Origin: Geoanaerobacter pelophilus
Lineage (GTDB): Bacteria; Desulfobacterota; Desulfuromonadia; Geobacterales; DSM-12255
NCBI RefSeq assembly: GCF_018476885.1
Contig: NZ_JAHCVJ010000002.1
Span: 248,001-312,000 of the forward strand
Length of the DNA stretch: 64,000 bases
Direction of reading: 5' to 3'
The notes below the pieces were generated by a model. It saw nothing but the letters and a program-made list of their open reading frames with translations, did not search any database and had not been told where the DNA came from. How positions within the stretch are numbered: position 1 is the first letter of the stretch; the number at the start of each line of letters is the position of its first letter. Below, in pieces: positions 62,702-64,000 of the stretch. The position numbers and the translations under genes were made by a program.

Positions 62702-63633
62702 AAAACGAAAAGGGGTTTGCCCTGGTCATTACCCTGCTGGTAACAGCACTGCTGGTGGCCCTGACCGCCGAGTTCACCGCCGAGGTCTTTGTCGATACCT
62801 CGGCCCGCCATTCCTTCGTGGCAGGTCAACAGGCAAGCCTGCTGGCCGAATCGGGGATCACCGGCGGGATCAAGCTGCTGCAACTGTCGTTACGGAACCA
62901 GTCTTACAACAGTCTGTCGGATCAGTGGGCAACGCCGCAGAAGTTCAACGATGAACGGGGCGAGCTGCGTCTGGTCATCGAGGACGAGAGCGGTAAGGTC
63001 AATCTCAATTACGTTGCCCCGCCCAACGGGGAACTGGGTGGCAGCTTCACTGCTGCAGTCGCAGGCCGGCTCTTGCGCAAGCTCAAGATCGAGAACGGTA
63101 ATGATCTGATCGATGCCCTGGCCGACTGGCTTGACCTCAATGACTATCCACACCCGACCGGGGCCGAGTCCGATTACTACAGCTCTCTCACCCCGCCCTA
63201 CAAGGCAAAGAACGGGCAGCTGGAAACCGTAGACGAACTGGCACTGGTCAAAGGTTTTGCCGGGACGCCCCTGGAGTCAATCCGGCCGTTCATAACAGTG
63301 TATGCCGATATCCCCGGCGCGCCGACCGGACCGATCAACATCAACACTGCGTCCAAAGAGGTTATTGCCGGCCTGGACGACCGGATCAGCGACGACATGG
63401 CTCAACGGGTGCTGGAATACCGCTCCTCAACCCCGTTCAGGAACCCTGCTGAACTGGCCAGGGTTTCCGGGTTCGAGACCATCGCCACTGGGCTGTTGAC
63501 CAACATCAGCGTCAAAGGAAATACGTACCGGCTCCGCAGCGAGGGGCGGGTCCAAGATGTCGGCCGGACCATCGAGGCGGTAGTCCGGCTTGGCAGTGCC
63601 AAGCCACAGGTTCTTTATTGGCGGGAGTATTAA
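62698..63633 (+). CDS. gspK: minor pseudopilin GspK
   Basis: A 311-residue pseudopilin. The membrane segment KGFALVITLLVTALLVALTA lacks the Glu5 usual in pseudopilins, as is characteristic of GspK, which caps the pseudopilus. A later alpha domain with the two helix-hairpin-helix regions is seen: LIDALADWLDLNDYPHPTGAE, PININTASKEVIAGL and YRSSTPFRNPAELARVSG. It is coupled to gspJ. Confidence 0.92.
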   Translation: MKNEKGFALVITLLVTALLVALTAEFTAEVFVDTSARHSFVAGQQASLLAESGITGGIKLLQLSLRNQSYNSLSDQWATPQKFNDERGELRLVIEDESGKVNLNYVAPPNGELGGSFTAAVAGRLLRKLKIENGNDLIDALADWLDLNDYPHPTGAESDYYSSLTPPYKAKNGQLETVDELALVKGFAGTPLESIRPFITVYADIPGAPTGPININTASKEVIAGLDDRISDDMAQRVLEYRSSTPFRNPAELARVSGFETIATGLLTNISVKGNTYRLRSEGRVQDVGRTIEAVVRLGSAKPQVLYWREY

Positions 63634-63693
63634 GGGGATGGCTTTGCCATCGATCTTGCAATCGGTTCTGCGGTCTTCAAGAGGGCATAGCAA

Positions 63694-64000
63694 ATGACCT
63701 ATCTCATCATTCAATTCACCGGACGTGATGCCGTAATTGCCCGGTTCTCACTAAGGCGCAAGACTTTCACTTTCCTGCAGGGTGTGCGCAGGCCGGTCCC
63801 GGAGTCAGGGGTATACCGCGAGCTGCTCAGTGGCTTTGATCAGCCCGAGCCCGGAGAGAAGGTCATTGTTGCCATCCCTCCTGCGCTGGTGCATGCGCGC
63901 CAGCTCAGCCTGCCGGTCACCGACCGCCGGACCCTGAGAGAGATTCTCCCCATGGAACTCGGCGGAGAAATGGCGGTACCGGCTGAAGAGATGACTTTTG
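63694..64000 (+). CDS. gspL: type II secretion assembly protein GspL (partial, C-terminus outside window)
   Basis: The first 102 residues of a GspL-like protein: MTYLIIQFTGRDAVIARF at the start, then VYRELLSGFD, KVIVAIPPALVHARQLSLPV and REILPMELGGEMAVPAEEM, matching the actin-like cytoplasmic domain of GspL/PilM that holds GspE at the membrane. A GAGGG site precedes the ATG. It follows gspK by 60 bases. Confidence 0.85.
   Translation, partial: MTYLIIQFTGRDAVIARFSLRRKTFTFLQGVRRPVPESGVYRELLSGFDQPEPGEKVIVAIPPALVHARQLSLPVTDRRTLREILPMELGGEMAVPAEEMTF

Overview
The window reads as chromosome of a free-living, flagellated, anaerobic or metal-reducing deltaproteobacterium, most like Geobacter and relatives (Desulfuromonadota). 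This rests on gene content seen here: many PAS, Cache and chemoreceptor signalling proteins, the futalosine route to menaquinone (mqnB, mqnD), a gspC-L type II secretion cluster, a nickel ECF transporter with NikR, a -24/-12 (sigma-54 type) promoter in front of flagellar genes, and no phage, transposase or tRNA. Nearly all DNA is coding and most genes sit in tight operons with ATGA-type overlaps. The species assignment is inference from gene families only.

Layout. 1-2.6 kb: flagellar basal-body genes flgB-flgC-fliE-fliF (minus strand, fliF cut by the window edge). 2.6-8 kb: a chemotaxis-side module (cheY, cheX, a CheX-like/degenerate-receiver fusion, an AMIN-TPR protein) and a soluble histidine kinase. 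8.1-9.8 kb: a chemoreceptor. 9.8-17.7 kb: an apparent eight-gene minus-strand operon joining a TolC/MFP/RND efflux pump to a C_GCAxxG_C_C protein, a DUF2892 membrane protein, a metallo-beta-lactamase-fold hydrolase, an exported rhodanese and a cysteine-rich ArsR regulator. 17.8-21.7 kb: DUF2062 protein, phosphate transporter pair, uppP and radC. 21.7-26.6 kb: nickel locus (nikR, NikMN-like, an outer-membrane beta-barrel protein, NikQ-like, NikO-like with a His-rich tail). 26.6-36.4 kb: epimerase-like protein, ferritin-like protein, a Cache / ABC-binding-protein / histidine-kinase signalling cassette, NUDIX, RluA-type and TtcA-type RNA modification genes, another kinase, and a NapH-like ferredoxin.

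36.4-48.7 kb is a long minus-strand run: hsp20, lon, thiL, cheR, a chemoreceptor, cheW, cheA, two LolA-like genes, yajQ, rimO and dksA. 48.9-51.6 kb holds a large TPR protein, an unusual hairpin-rich 300-base intergenic stretch and an RlpA-like gene. 51.7-55.0 kb: mqnB, mqnD and a receiver-PAS protein without output domain. 55.1-64 kb: type II secretion genes gspC to gspL (gspL cut by the edge).

The parts most worth a second look are the pump/rhodanese/ArsR operon (a candidate reactive-sulfur or thiol-stress efflux system), the porin inside the nickel locus with a Fur-like palindrome on its promoter, the Cache/binding-protein/kinase cassette lacking a permease, the CheX-pseudoreceiver fusion, and the palindrome-rich stretch near 50.8-51.1 kb.
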